From: Candidatus Eisenbergiella intestinipullorum
GTDB taxonomy: Bacteria > Bacillota > Clostridia > Lachnospirales > Lachnospiraceae
Assembly (NCBI GenBank): GCA_019119815.1
Contig: DWWH01000064.1
Coordinates: 1 to 32,933, forward strand
Length of the DNA stretch: 32,933 nucleotides
Direction of reading: 5' to 3'
Shown in pieces: positions 23,392-31,172 of the stretch; within the stretch, counting starts at the first letter, position 1; each line of letters opens with the position of its first letter. Position numbers and translations under genes: made by a program. A model generated the notes under the pieces. The model was not told the origin of the DNA and ran no database searches. It saw only the letters and a program-made list of their open reading frames with translations.

Positions 23392-23751
23392 TTATTTTTC
23401 CTTCGGATATCCGGAAACCATGGAAAGGATATCTTTCTTTTCAAAACCGAGCTCCTTCATTTCTTCCATGAAGTCCTTCAGAAGCTGATCCGCCCGTTCC
23501 TGCTTCAGGGTCTGGAAAACCGCTTCATCCTCGGAAAGAAAGGTTCCGATGCCCCGGCGGGTGAAGCAGTAGCCCATATCCTCCAGCTCCCGGTAAATGC
23601 GTGCGGCGGTGTTCTGATTGATTTTATAAAGCACGGCCAGTTCCCGGCTGGAGGGAAGCCTGTCGCCGGGGTTCAGCTTTCCCTGTATGATTTTTTTCTC
23701 CAGATCACGGATCACCTGGAGATAGATGGGGATTTCTGCAATATATTCCAT
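23392..23751 (-). CDS. GntR-family transcriptional regulator (YtrA type)
   Basis: The 119-residue protein has the short GntR winged helix, PIYLQVIRDLEKKIIQGKLN then GDRLPSSRELAVLYKINQN and GIGTFLSEDE, plus a small helical tail, typical of YtrA regulators that head ABC transporter operons. ATG 23751 follows AAAGGA; the longer frame (to 23805) has no ribosome-binding site. Confidence 0.92.
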   Translation of the reverse strand: MEYIAEIPIYLQVIRDLEKKIIQGKLNPGDRLPSSRELAVLYKINQNTAARIYRELEDMGYCFTRRGIGTFLSEDEAVFQTLKQERADQLLKDFMEEMKELGFEKKDILSMVSGYPKEK

Positions 23752-23837
23752 GTTTTCCTTTCCGGAACTGCGCCGCAGCTTAGATGATGCGGCTGTCTGC
23801 GGCACAGATAAAGCATATGTATTAGTGATATAGTTAC

Positions 23838-23866
23838 ATAGTGCACTATTGCTATAAAAAAGTCAA
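23838..23866 (-). promoter_or_regulatory. Palindromic operator and -35 of the GntR-ABC operon
   Basis: TTGACT (minus strand, 23866-23861) is a likely -35. The perfect 12-bp palindrome ATAGTGCACTAT (23838-23849) lies where the -10 should be, with a weak CACTAT at a 17-base spacing. The dyad resembles YtrA-type operators and probably binds the GntR product. Confidence 0.55.
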
Positions 23867-24060
23867 GACACCCATCGTTGGACGAATGCAGAGCCTTTTT
23901 GCTGCTTCCCCGTCCCGCAGGGAAACCGCCCCTAAAAACGGAAAGCGGCGGGAGAGAAGCCGCAACGGTCCGTTGCGTTGATTCCTTCCTGTGTTGGTAG
24001 AATGAAAACGTCGGATCTGCTAAAATGATTTTAAATCAGACAGGAGGAGGAACCGGTACT

Positions 24061-24864
24061 ATGACCATCGGAGAGAAAATTCAGAAACTGAGAAAACAGC
24101 ATGGACTTTCGCAGGAGGCCCTTGCTGAGAAGGTGACCGTAACACGGCAGACGATTTCCAAATGGGAGCTGGGTCAATCGACTCCCGACCTGGATTTCAT
24201 CGTCCGGCTCAGCAACATCTTCCGGGTATCGTCGGATTATCTTATGAGAGAAGAACTGTCAGAACCGGAGGAACTGCCGGGCAGAAAGCGCAGCCGCCGT
24301 TTGTCGGAGAAGGCAAAGCGCATTGTGCTCATAACAGTAACTGCGGCGGCACTGACCGCCATTTTGGTATGCCTGCTTTGCGACTATTTCACGGCGGAGC
24401 GGCTGACCTGGTCTGGGATCGTTGCCGTGTCAGTGACCGCGGCTTGGACGGTCCTGCTCCCGCCGCTGGCGGCCGGGAAAAAAGTTCTTCTGAAAACCAT
24501 GCTGGCTGTCAGTATGGTGCCGTTTCCGCTGCTGGCAGTCCTGGCCTTCCTTGTCGGTCGGCCGCTGGTGATCACGATGGGAAGCTGCATCGCTCTTGTT
24601 TCGGCTGCAGCACTTTGGAGCATCTATGGCATTTTTCGCAGATGCCGCAAATCGCTGTGGCGCGCTTTCGGCTTCTCTTTTCTGATCATGATCCCCGTTC
24701 CGCTCGCTATCCTGTACATCGTGGCCCGCTTTGTGCCGGGAATCCGGTTTGATGGGACTTCCGCCATATTCAACAGCGGGATCACTCTTATCCTTGCGTT
24801 TGCCTGCTTTGGCGCAGACTTTTTGTCCCGGCAGAGGAAGGGAGAGGAGGCAGGTGCAGAATGA
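24061..24864 (+). CDS. XRE-family regulator with C-terminal membrane domain
   Basis: The 267-residue protein has an N-terminal helix-turn-helix (IGEKIQKLRKQHGLSQEALA, then TRQTISKWELGQSTPDLDFI) and, after a basic linker, about six membrane spans (residues ~80-260). Such HTH-plus-membrane proteins are common in Clostridia, ligands unknown. ATG 24061 follows AGGAGGAGG. It overlaps the next gene (ATGA), so they are coupled. Confidence 0.9.
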   Translation: MTIGEKIQKLRKQHGLSQEALAEKVTVTRQTISKWELGQSTPDLDFIVRLSNIFRVSSDYLMREELSEPEELPGRKRSRRLSEKAKRIVLITVTAAALTAILVCLLCDYFTAERLTWSGIVAVSVTAAWTVLLPPLAAGKKVLLKTMLAVSMVPFPLLAVLAFLVGRPLVITMGSCIALVSAAALWSIYGIFRRCRKSLWRAFGFSFLIMIPVPLAILYIVARFVPGIRFDGTSAIFNSGITLILAFACFGADFLSRQRKGEEAGAE

Positions 24865-25469
24865 AAACGATTCTTTTACACGGACTGGGGCAAACGGCGC
24901 AGGACTGGGACGGCGTGCTCCATCGGCTTTCCCCGTCCACAGCGGAGTGCCCGGAGCTTTTTGGCGAAGTTGGCGAAGATCGTCCGGAGCTTTCCTACGG
25001 CCGGCTCCTTTCCGATCTGGAGAAGCGGTATGCCGGGACGGAAGAACCTTTGCTTCTGTGCGGACTTTCCCTGGGAGCGGTCCTTGCGATCGACTTCGCT
25101 GTCCGCCATAATGATAAAGTGGCTTCTCTGGTTTTGATCGGCGCACAGTATAAAATGCCGGGGCTACTGATCGATCTGCAGAATCTCATATTCCGCTGTA
25201 TGCCCGGCAAAGCCTTTTCGGAGACCGGTATCTCAAAACGGGATATGATCCGGCTGACGCACTCCATGCGGACGCTGGATTTTACCGGGCAGCTTTCCGG
25301 GATAACCTGTCCCGTGACAATTCTCTGCGGGGAAAAGGACTGTGCAAATCTCAGGGCGTCCCGAAAGCTCTGCGGAATGCTCGCACAGCCGAAGCTGCGC
25401 ATCGTTCCCGGAGCAGGCCATGAACTCAACAAATGTGCGCCCGACGAAATCGCCGCGGCGCTGAGGTAG
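24861..25469 (+). CDS. Alpha/beta hydrolase
   Basis: The 202-residue protein has LLHGLGQTAQDW at the oxyanion strand, the nucleophile elbow GLSLGA, GEKDCANL carrying the likely Asp, and GAGHELN with the catalytic His. The substrate cannot be read from the sequence. It begins within the stop of the XRE gene. Its TAG stop lies in the first unit of a 44-bp tandem duplication. Confidence 0.9.
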   Translation: MKTILLHGLGQTAQDWDGVLHRLSPSTAECPELFGEVGEDRPELSYGRLLSDLEKRYAGTEEPLLLCGLSLGAVLAIDFAVRHNDKVASLVLIGAQYKMPGLLIDLQNLIFRCMPGKAFSETGISKRDMIRLTHSMRTLDFTGQLSGITCPVTILCGEKDCANLRASRKLCGMLAQPKLRIVPGAGHELNKCAPDEIAAALR

Positions 25470-25522
25470 CCCTGATCCGTGCGCCCGACGAAATCGCCGC
25501 AGCGCTGAGGCAGCCCTGATCC
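25435..25522 (+). repeat. 44-bp tandem duplication over the hydrolase stop codon
   Basis: Units 25435-25478 and 25479-25522 differ at two bases. The first unit holds the TAG stop; the second reads CAG at that position. The rest of the gap to 25700 has no supported gene; a short frame at about 25524-25625 looks like debris. Confidence 0.9.
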
Positions 25523-25700
25523 ATATCCGCCGCTCATTTCCGTATCGAGAACGGCTGCTCCATCGCAGAGGCATCCGGGCTAAGCGGTGGTCTTTCAAAG
25601 GATCATTCCATAGGATTTGCTATGTAAATAATCATGGGATTGCCGGGACTTGCGGTACATGATCCTGGATACGGTGTATGGCTGAATCAAAAATGCAAAT

Positions 25701-25728
25701 TGCCGGGAGGGAATGCCCGGCATTTTTT
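25701..25728 (+). terminator. Intrinsic terminator
   Basis: TGCCGGG (25701-25707) and CCCGGCA (25716-25722) form a 7-bp stem followed by TTTTTT. It insulates the AbiEi promoter from upstream transcription. Confidence 0.85.
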
Positions 25729-25738
25729 AACTTTTCTT

Positions 25739-25770
25739 TTGTACTAATTTTATATATAATATTAGTACAA
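25739..25770 (+). promoter_or_regulatory. Long palindromic operator over the AbiEi promoter
   Basis: TTGTACTAAT (25739-25748) and ATTAGTACAA (25761-25770) are a perfect 10-bp inverted repeat around a 12-base AT-rich centre with TATAAT at 25755-25760. AbiEi antitoxins are known to bind inverted repeats in their own promoter, so this is the likely autoregulatory site. Confidence 0.75.
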
Positions 25771-25786
25771 AAGGAAGGTGGAGAAC

Positions 25787-26380
25787 ATGAACCAATTTCA
25801 ACAATTGGACCAGCTGATGGAACGCCAGGACGGGATGCTGCGCACCGGGGAGGTCCTCGCTGCCGGGATTTCAAAACCTGTTTTTTACCAGTTTGTACGC
25901 TCCCGTGGGTTGGAGCAGACGGCGCATGGGATTTACCTTTCCAAAGACGCCTGGGTGGATGCCATGTATCTGCTGCATCTGCGCTGTCCACAGGTGATTT
26001 TTTCCCATGAAACAGCGCTGCTTTTCCATGACCTGACCGACCGGGAGCCGCTGGCCTGTTCCGTCACGGTAAAAACAGGCTATAACCCTACCCGGCTCAA
26101 GGGCGAGGGTGTCCGGGTCTTTACCATCAAGGCAGAGCTGCACGAGGTCGGACTGACGACCGCACAGACCCCCTTCGGTCACGACGTGCCGGTCTATGAT
26201 AAGGAGCGGACGATCTGTGACGTGCTGCGCAGCCGAAGCCACATCGAGATACAGACGTTCCGGGGGGCGCTGAAAGCGTATGCCCGGCGCAGCGACAAGG
26301 ACCTGCGGACATTAATGCACTACGCCAAACTGTTCCGGGTTGAGAAGATTTTACGTCGGTATTTGGAGGTGCTCTTATGA
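25787..26380 (+). CDS. AbiEi-family type IV antitoxin (orphan)
   Basis: The 197-residue protein has the N-terminal winged helix (LDQLMERQDGMLRTGEVLAA, GISKPVFYQFVR) and the AbiEi C-terminal region (VIFSHETALLFHDLTDREP, YDKERTICDVLR). AbiEi antagonises the AbiEii nucleotidyltransferase toxin without direct contact and represses the operon. ATG 25787 is next to AAGGAAGGTGGAG. No AbiEii gene follows: the ATG at the end of the gene reads ATG ATA TAG. So it is an orphan, either residual or working as a regulator or defence-neutralising antitoxin. Confidence 0.85.
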   Translation: MNQFQQLDQLMERQDGMLRTGEVLAAGISKPVFYQFVRSRGLEQTAHGIYLSKDAWVDAMYLLHLRCPQVIFSHETALLFHDLTDREPLACSVTVKTGYNPTRLKGEGVRVFTIKAELHEVGLTTAQTPFGHDVPVYDKERTICDVLRSRSHIEIQTFRGALKAYARRSDKDLRTLMHYAKLFRVEKILRRYLEVLL

Positions 26381-26589
26381 TATAGAAGCAATCTTATATC
26401 AATGGGTGGAGAGTGGTTGTAAAGATTTCCCTAAAATCATTCAAACAATGATACATCAGTGCCTTTCCCCAAATATTCCGTAAAAAATATTGAAACACCC
26501 TCTTATTTTAACAAAACTCAAACAATTCTGTGTTATGGTAAAGGTGTCTTTTGGGAAAATCGGAGAAAAAACAGTGGGGAGGTGCCGCA
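26381..26589 (+). other. Gap after abiEi with a possible gene remnant
   Basis: A short open frame, 26379-26483, reads DIEAILYQWVESGCKDFPKI and on to TAA with protein-like composition but no start or family; it may be the tail of a lost gene. Two copies of TCAAACAA (26441-26448, 26518-26525) precede the next gene. No terminator seen. Confidence 0.35.
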
Positions 26590-27282
26590 ATGAAAAGAAA
26601 TCTGCTCCGGGAAGGCGCTGATTTCCTGAGAGCCAGCAGCAACGAGATCCAGACCGGTTATAACGTTTCCGCCAGCCGGGCGCTTCATTTGGCGGGCTTT
26701 TCCGGGGGGGGCAATATACTGATGGGCCTTTTCAAGATCACGTCCGGCGTTCTGGCGCTTTCCATTTTCACCTGCGTCAACGGATGCTATACATTGGGGA
26801 TGGCGCTGGCCCGGTATTGTGTCCTTGCGGGCGTGATTCGGACAAAAGACATCTCCATACAATACCGCTACTACCGCTGGTCGGGGATCATCCTCATCGC
26901 CGCAAGCTGCCTGTACATTGCATATTCCATCCGAATGTACTTCCACCCCGCCTGTACGGCATACCACCCCTACCTTGCCATAGGGATTGCTGCGGTGACC
27001 TTTGCGGAAATCGGGCTCAACCTGCGCGGCGTGCTGGTGTTCCGCAAAAACCGCTCCCCGCTGCTCCACGCCCTCAAGACCATCAACCTTGCTGCCTCGT
27101 TGATCTCTCTGGTGCTGACCCAGGCGGCGATCCTGTCCTTTGCAGATGAAGTCTAAAATCCCGCCTCCAACGGCATCCTGGGCGCACTGATGGGAACCTG
27201 TGCCGTCCTGCTGGGGGTGTATATGCTGCTGCGGATGCGGCGGATCACAAAGCGGACGGAGCACCGCTGCCGGTTCCGGTAA
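26590..27282 (+). pseudogene. Membrane protein interrupted by an in-frame stop
   Basis: From ATG 26590 (GGGAGG 7 bases upstream) 188 codons encode a protein with at least four hydrophobic segments and end at TAA 27154-27156. The same frame then continues for 41 codons with a further membrane span (GILGALMGTCAVLLGVYMLL) and a basic tail to TAA 27280-27282. The simplest reading is a nonsense mutation in one ~230-residue protein. I do not recognise the family. It lies 31 bases before the response regulator and is probably in that operon. Confidence 0.7.
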
Positions 27283-27313
27283 AAAAATACAGATGAACAG
27301 GAGGAATCGAGAT

Positions 27314-27985
27314 ATGGTTCGGATTCTTGTTGTGGACGATGAAGCGAAATTAACGCAAAGTGTGTGCACTTATCTCAATGACAGCGGCTATGAGGCCAGG
27401 GGCTGTCTCAGCGCGGAGGCCGCTTACGACGCCATGTACAGCCGGCTCTATGATCTGATCATCTCAGATATTATGATGCCTGGAATCGATGGCTTCGAGT
27501 TTGCCAAAACGGTGCGGAGCCTCAATAAGACCATTCCGATCCTGTTCATATCCGCACGGGATGATCTGCCTGCCAAGCAGAAAGGGTTTGATCTGGGGAT
27601 CGACGATTACATGGTGAAGCCGATCGATTTCAGCGAACTGCTCATGCGGGTGCGCGCTCTGCTGCGCCGCGCCAATATCGAAGCCAGCCGAAAACTCACG
27701 GTAGGCAGCCTGGTTCTGGATGCGGATGCGTTGACCGCTGCTGTCCATGACGATGAGATCCCCGTGACGACACGGGAATTCAATATCCTGTATAAACTGC
27801 TTTCCTACCCCAATCACGCCTTTTCCCGTTCTCAGCTTATGGACGAGTTCTGGGGTGTGGAGAGCGATACCAGCCTGCGGGCGGTGGATGTGTACATCAC
27901 CAGGCTGCGGGACAAATTTTCAGGCTGCAGGGATTTTGAAATCAGGACAGTCCGCGGACTGGGCTATAAGGCGGTGGTCAAATGA
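27314..27985 (+). CDS. OmpR-family response regulator
   Basis: Receiver domain: acidic pair in VVDDE (Asp8, Asp9), phosphoacceptor Asp52 in SDIMMPGIDG, Lys102 in MVKPID. C-terminal winged helix: TTREFNILYKLLSYPNHAFS and AVDVYITRLRDKF. Length is 223 residues. ATG 27314 has AGGAGG 9 bases upstream, so an upstream in-frame extension is rejected. It overlaps the kinase gene by ATGA. Confidence 0.96.
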   Translation: MVRILVVDDEAKLTQSVCTYLNDSGYEARGCLSAEAAYDAMYSRLYDLIISDIMMPGIDGFEFAKTVRSLNKTIPILFISARDDLPAKQKGFDLGIDDYMVKPIDFSELLMRVRALLRRANIEASRKLTVGSLVLDADALTAAVHDDEIPVTTREFNILYKLLSYPNHAFSRSQLMDEFWGVESDTSLRAVDVYITRLRDKFSGCRDFEIRTVRGLGYKAVVK

Positions 27986-29067
27986 AAGCAGGGAAAAAAA
28001 GGCGGCTGGAATCCCGTTTCCCGCCATCGCTGTTTGTCCTCTATCTGGTGTCTCTGCTGGCAATGTCAGGTGTTCACACCGGATTTATTGCCCTGATCAA
28101 TGCTTATGAATGGAATAATACCATTCAAATCATCGTTCCCGTTATTTATTGGAGCCTGCTGGCAGCGGGGCTGACCCTGTTCACCCGGCATCGGATCATC
28201 AAAACCTATGACCGTCCCATGAAAGAGCTGGCAAAAGCTGCAAAGAAAGTGGCTCACGGGGATTTTTCCGTCTATATTCCGCCCCTCCATACCTCCAACC
28301 GGCACGACTATCTGGATCTGATGTTTCTGGATTTCAACAAGATGGTGGCGGAGCTGGGCAGCCTGGAGACCATGCGGACCGATTTCATCGCCAATGTGTC
28401 CCACGAAATCAAGACCCCCCTGGCGGCCATTCAAAACTATGCGCAGCTGCTGCGGACTCCCGGTTTGACGAAAGAAGAGCAGGACGCCTGTACCGCCGCC
28501 ATTCTGGGCAGCACCCGGAGGCTGTCCAATCTGGTCACCAATATCCTGAAACTCAATAAGCTGGAAAGCCGGCAGATCACCCCGCAGTCTGCGTCCTACG
28601 ATCTGTGCCGCCAGCTCAGTGACTGCGCGCTGGCCTTTGAGCCGGTGTGGGAAGAAAAACAGATTGAATTTGAGGCGGAGCTGGAGGACCGGGCCACCAT
28701 CCATGCGGATGAAAGCCTGATGGAACTGGTATGGAACAACCTGCTTTCCAACGCATTCAAGTTCACCGAGCCGGGCGGGACGGTGACGCTGCGGCAAACC
28801 TCGGAAACGGACTGCATCACCGTTTCCGTATCGGATACCGGCTGCGGAATCTCGCCGGAAGCCAGGGAACATATTTTTGATAAATTCTATCAGGGCGATA
28901 CTTCCCACGCCACCGAGGGCAACGGTTTGGGACTGGCCCTGGTCCTGCGGATCCTGCAGATCATGAATGCAGAGATCTCGGTGGAAAGCGCCGAGGGGCA
29001 GGGGAGCACCTTCCTGGTGCGAATTCCCACGCAGGAAGAATCGAAGGAGTACCATTATGACGAATGA
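27982..29067 (+). CDS. Sensor histidine kinase
   Basis: Two membrane spans (about residues 17-40 and 48-68) with a short outside loop, a HAMP-like stretch, then HisKA with NVSHEIKTPLAAIQ (phospho-His) and a GHKL domain: N-box WNNLLSNAFKF, G1 DTGCGIS, F-box FDKFYQGD, G2 GNGLGLAL. The tiny extracytoplasmic loop means it probably senses within the membrane or through a partner membrane protein. Pairs with the regulator upstream. Confidence 0.95.
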   Translation: MKAGKKRRLESRFPPSLFVLYLVSLLAMSGVHTGFIALINAYEWNNTIQIIVPVIYWSLLAAGLTLFTRHRIIKTYDRPMKELAKAAKKVAHGDFSVYIPPLHTSNRHDYLDLMFLDFNKMVAELGSLETMRTDFIANVSHEIKTPLAAIQNYAQLLRTPGLTKEEQDACTAAILGSTRRLSNLVTNILKLNKLESRQITPQSASYDLCRQLSDCALAFEPVWEEKQIEFEAELEDRATIHADESLMELVWNNLLSNAFKFTEPGGTVTLRQTSETDCITVSVSDTGCGISPEAREHIFDKFYQGDTSHATEGNGLGLALVLRILQIMNAEISVESAEGQGSTFLVRIPTQEESKEYHYDE

Positions 29068-29617
29068 CAAAAACCATGCGGAATACATCGGCTATGAATA
29101 CCGGGCGATCACAGTCCCCAGGGAACACACCTCTCTCTGTCTGGACAGCTATCCCTGTTTCGGCTGGGAGCCGGACCCGAACAGGGAAACGGACACGGAC
29201 TCTTCTCCCAGGGGAACGCCCAGGATGCAGGAAACCGTGGTGCTCCATTTCCGCCGCCCACGAACGATCAGCAACAAAGCGGAGCTGACCCGCCTGCAGC
29301 GCAACTTTGACAGCTGTGTTGCCGAGCTGAAGGCGCTGGAACGGGACAAGACCATGCTGGCCACGATCGTATCGCTGGCAGCTGGCATCCTCGGCACCGC
29401 TTTCATGGCCGGCGCCACCTTCGCGGTGGTGGCGGAACCGCCTATCATCTGGCTGACCATTCTGCTGGCGGTCCCCGGTTTTCTTGGCTGGATCGTCCCG
29501 TATTTTTTATACCGGATACTGGTTCGGAAACGGACGGCGGAGGTCGAACCTCTGATCGGGCAAAAGTATGACGAGATCCATTCCATCTGCGAAAAAGGGT
29601 CGCACTTATTGCACTGA
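29057..29617 (+). CDS. Membrane protein downstream of the two-component system
   Basis: The 186-residue protein has a polar N-terminal half, a short coiled-coil-like stretch (residues ~80-105, LTRLQRNFDSCVAELKALER), two membrane spans (~108-160) and a cytoplasmic tail. ATG 29057 follows GAAGGAG by 7 bases and overlaps the kinase gene by 11 bases, so it is co-translated. Family not recognised. A terminator follows. Confidence 0.82.
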   Translation: MTNDKNHAEYIGYEYRAITVPREHTSLCLDSYPCFGWEPDPNRETDTDSSPRGTPRMQETVVLHFRRPRTISNKAELTRLQRNFDSCVAELKALERDKTMLATIVSLAAGILGTAFMAGATFAVVAEPPIIWLTILLAVPGFLGWIVPYFLYRILVRKRTAEVEPLIGQKYDEIHSICEKGSHLLH

Positions 29618-29630
29618 ATCTTAACACAGG

Positions 29631-29662
29631 CCGGGCGCTTTTGACAGAAGCGCCCGGTTTTT
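29631..29662 (+). terminator. Intrinsic terminator of the two-component operon
   Basis: CCGGGCGCTT and AAGCGCCCGG form a perfect 10-bp stem around TTGACAG, followed by TTTTT. Confidence 0.95.
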
Positions 29663-29670
29663 AATATTTC

Positions 29671-29698
29671 TCAAACAAAACGCAAACATAAGAGAAAC
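29671..29698 (+). promoter_or_regulatory. Three 11-bp-phased repeats, candidate response-regulator box
   Basis: AAAC occurs at 29673, 29684 and 29695, exactly 11 bases apart (TCTCAAACAAA / ACGCAAACATA / AGAGAAACGCA). OmpR-type regulators usually bind direct repeats with this phase. It lies ~75-100 bases before the next gene. The TCAAACAA octamer also occurs twice upstream of the membrane protein at 26590. Confidence 0.45.
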
Positions 29699-29773
29699 GC
29701 AGATCCGGCATCATCATTTCGGTCGATGGGAAGAAAGAACCCATAGAATCATTCAACACAGGAGGATTTAGAG

Positions 29774-30142
29774 ATGAAAAAGAGTAATTTCGTAGCATTG
29801 ATCCTGGGAACTCTCGGGGTCGTTTTCTTTGCGCTTGGTATGTGCATGGCCCTGTTGCCGGAATGGGGAATGTTCAATCAGGGGATCGTCTGCGGCGTCA
29901 TCGGGCTCGTGATCCTGCTGGCTGCCGTACTGATCTGGCGGAAACTGGAAGGCAAGGCTCCCATCAAACTCAAGGCAAAAACGATCGGGTCCGTAGCGGT
30001 CGGCGTGTTGGGCGCCTTATTGCTGGGCGTTGGTATGTGCCTGACGATGGTATTTGGCAGGATGGTCCCTAGCATTGTAGTCGGTCTGGTAGGCATCGTG
30101 GTCCTGCTGATGCTGATCCCTCTGGTAAAGGGCATCAAATAA
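29774..30142 (+). CDS. Small four-span membrane protein
   Basis: The 122-residue protein has two similar halves, each with two hydrophobic segments (VALILGTLGVVFFALGMCMA and SVAVGVLGALLLGVGMCLTM head the halves). ATG follows AGGAGG. It has its own promoter region with the phased repeats, so it is a likely target of the regulator. Function unknown. Confidence 0.82.
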   Translation: MKKSNFVALILGTLGVVFFALGMCMALLPEWGMFNQGIVCGVIGLVILLAAVLIWRKLEGKAPIKLKAKTIGSVAVGVLGALLLGVGMCLTMVFGRMVPSIVVGLVGIVVLLMLIPLVKGIK

Positions 30143-30152
30143 GGAGGGCGCC

Positions 30153-31169
30153 ATGAAAGCTGCTGTTTATAACGGGAAAAGAAGTATTTCGATCGTGGAA
30201 AAGCCCACGCCGGTCTGTGGTCCCCATGATGTCCTGCTGAAAACTGTATACGCCAGCATCTGCGGCACCGATGTGGCAGTCTACCAGCACGGTCCCGGCA
30301 CGGGACACAAAGTTGCCGTGGGCGGCGAGTTTGGTCATGAGGCTGTCTGTCGGATCGCCGCTGTCGGTTCCGAAGTGACGGATTTTCAGATCGGCCAGCG
30401 GGTCTATCCTTATCCGCTGCTGGTTACAGGCGATACCGGCCGGGCCGGAACCATGGGAGCTTTTTCGGAATACATTTTAGCTCCCCATGCCAGGTGGAAT
30501 GTGGGGCTGTATGCGGTGCCTGATGAAATTGATGACAGGACCGCTGCCCTGATCGAGCCGTTTACGGTAGGTACCCGTGCGGCCCGGCGTTCTCAGCCAA
30601 AAGCCGGTGAAAATGCCATTGTTTTTGGAGCAGGTACCATTGGTATTACGGCAGCCATCGCCCTGAAAGAATTCGGCTGCCGGGAGGTGCTGGTATGCGA
30701 TCTGTCGGACTTCCGGCTGAGCAAGGCGCGGGGACTGGGATTTTTGACCTGCAATACCGGCAGAGAAGATCTGAACGAAACCGCCTCCCGCCATTTAGGG
30801 ATGGCACACGGCCTGGATGGAATGGTTCCCAATGCCGATATTTACATAGATGCCGCCGGTTCGCCTTCCGTGTTGGAACAATTTGAGGCGATGGGCAAAA
30901 TCGGCAGCCGCTTTGTGGCTGTGGCGGTGTTGGCCGGGCAAAGACCAGTCAATATCCTTCGTATGACCTATGCTCAGCAGTCTTTGATCGGTTCCGGCGG
31001 CTATTTCCCGGAGGACGTGCGGGATGTGCTGGCGATGATGGCAGGCGGCAAGTATGATATTTCGTCTATTATCACGCAGGAGTTTCCGCATTCTGAGCTT
31101 GCCGCTGCGTTGGAAACGGCAGGCGATACCGATCACGCTTTGAATGTTGTGATTCGATACCAAGACTAA
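30153..31169 (+). CDS. Zinc-type medium-chain alcohol/polyol dehydrogenase
   Basis: The 338-residue protein has catalytic zinc residues in SICGTDVAVY and GEFGHEAV, and the NAD(P) site FGAGTIGITAAIAL. Relatives include L-idonate, sorbitol and threonine dehydrogenases. The structural-zinc loop with four cysteines is missing: the region after YPYPLL goes directly to GTMGAFSEYI. So the enzyme lacks the second zinc. AGGAGG precedes ATG 30153. The substrate cannot be read; nearby SDR/AKR fragments hint at a former sugar-utilisation locus. Confidence 0.9.
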   Translation: MKAAVYNGKRSISIVEKPTPVCGPHDVLLKTVYASICGTDVAVYQHGPGTGHKVAVGGEFGHEAVCRIAAVGSEVTDFQIGQRVYPYPLLVTGDTGRAGTMGAFSEYILAPHARWNVGLYAVPDEIDDRTAALIEPFTVGTRAARRSQPKAGENAIVFGAGTIGITAAIALKEFGCREVLVCDLSDFRLSKARGLGFLTCNTGREDLNETASRHLGMAHGLDGMVPNADIYIDAAGSPSVLEQFEAMGKIGSRFVAVAVLAGQRPVNILRMTYAQQSLIGSGGYFPEDVRDVLAMMAGGKYDISSIITQEFPHSELAAALETAGDTDHALNVVIRYQD

Positions 31170-31172
31170 CCT

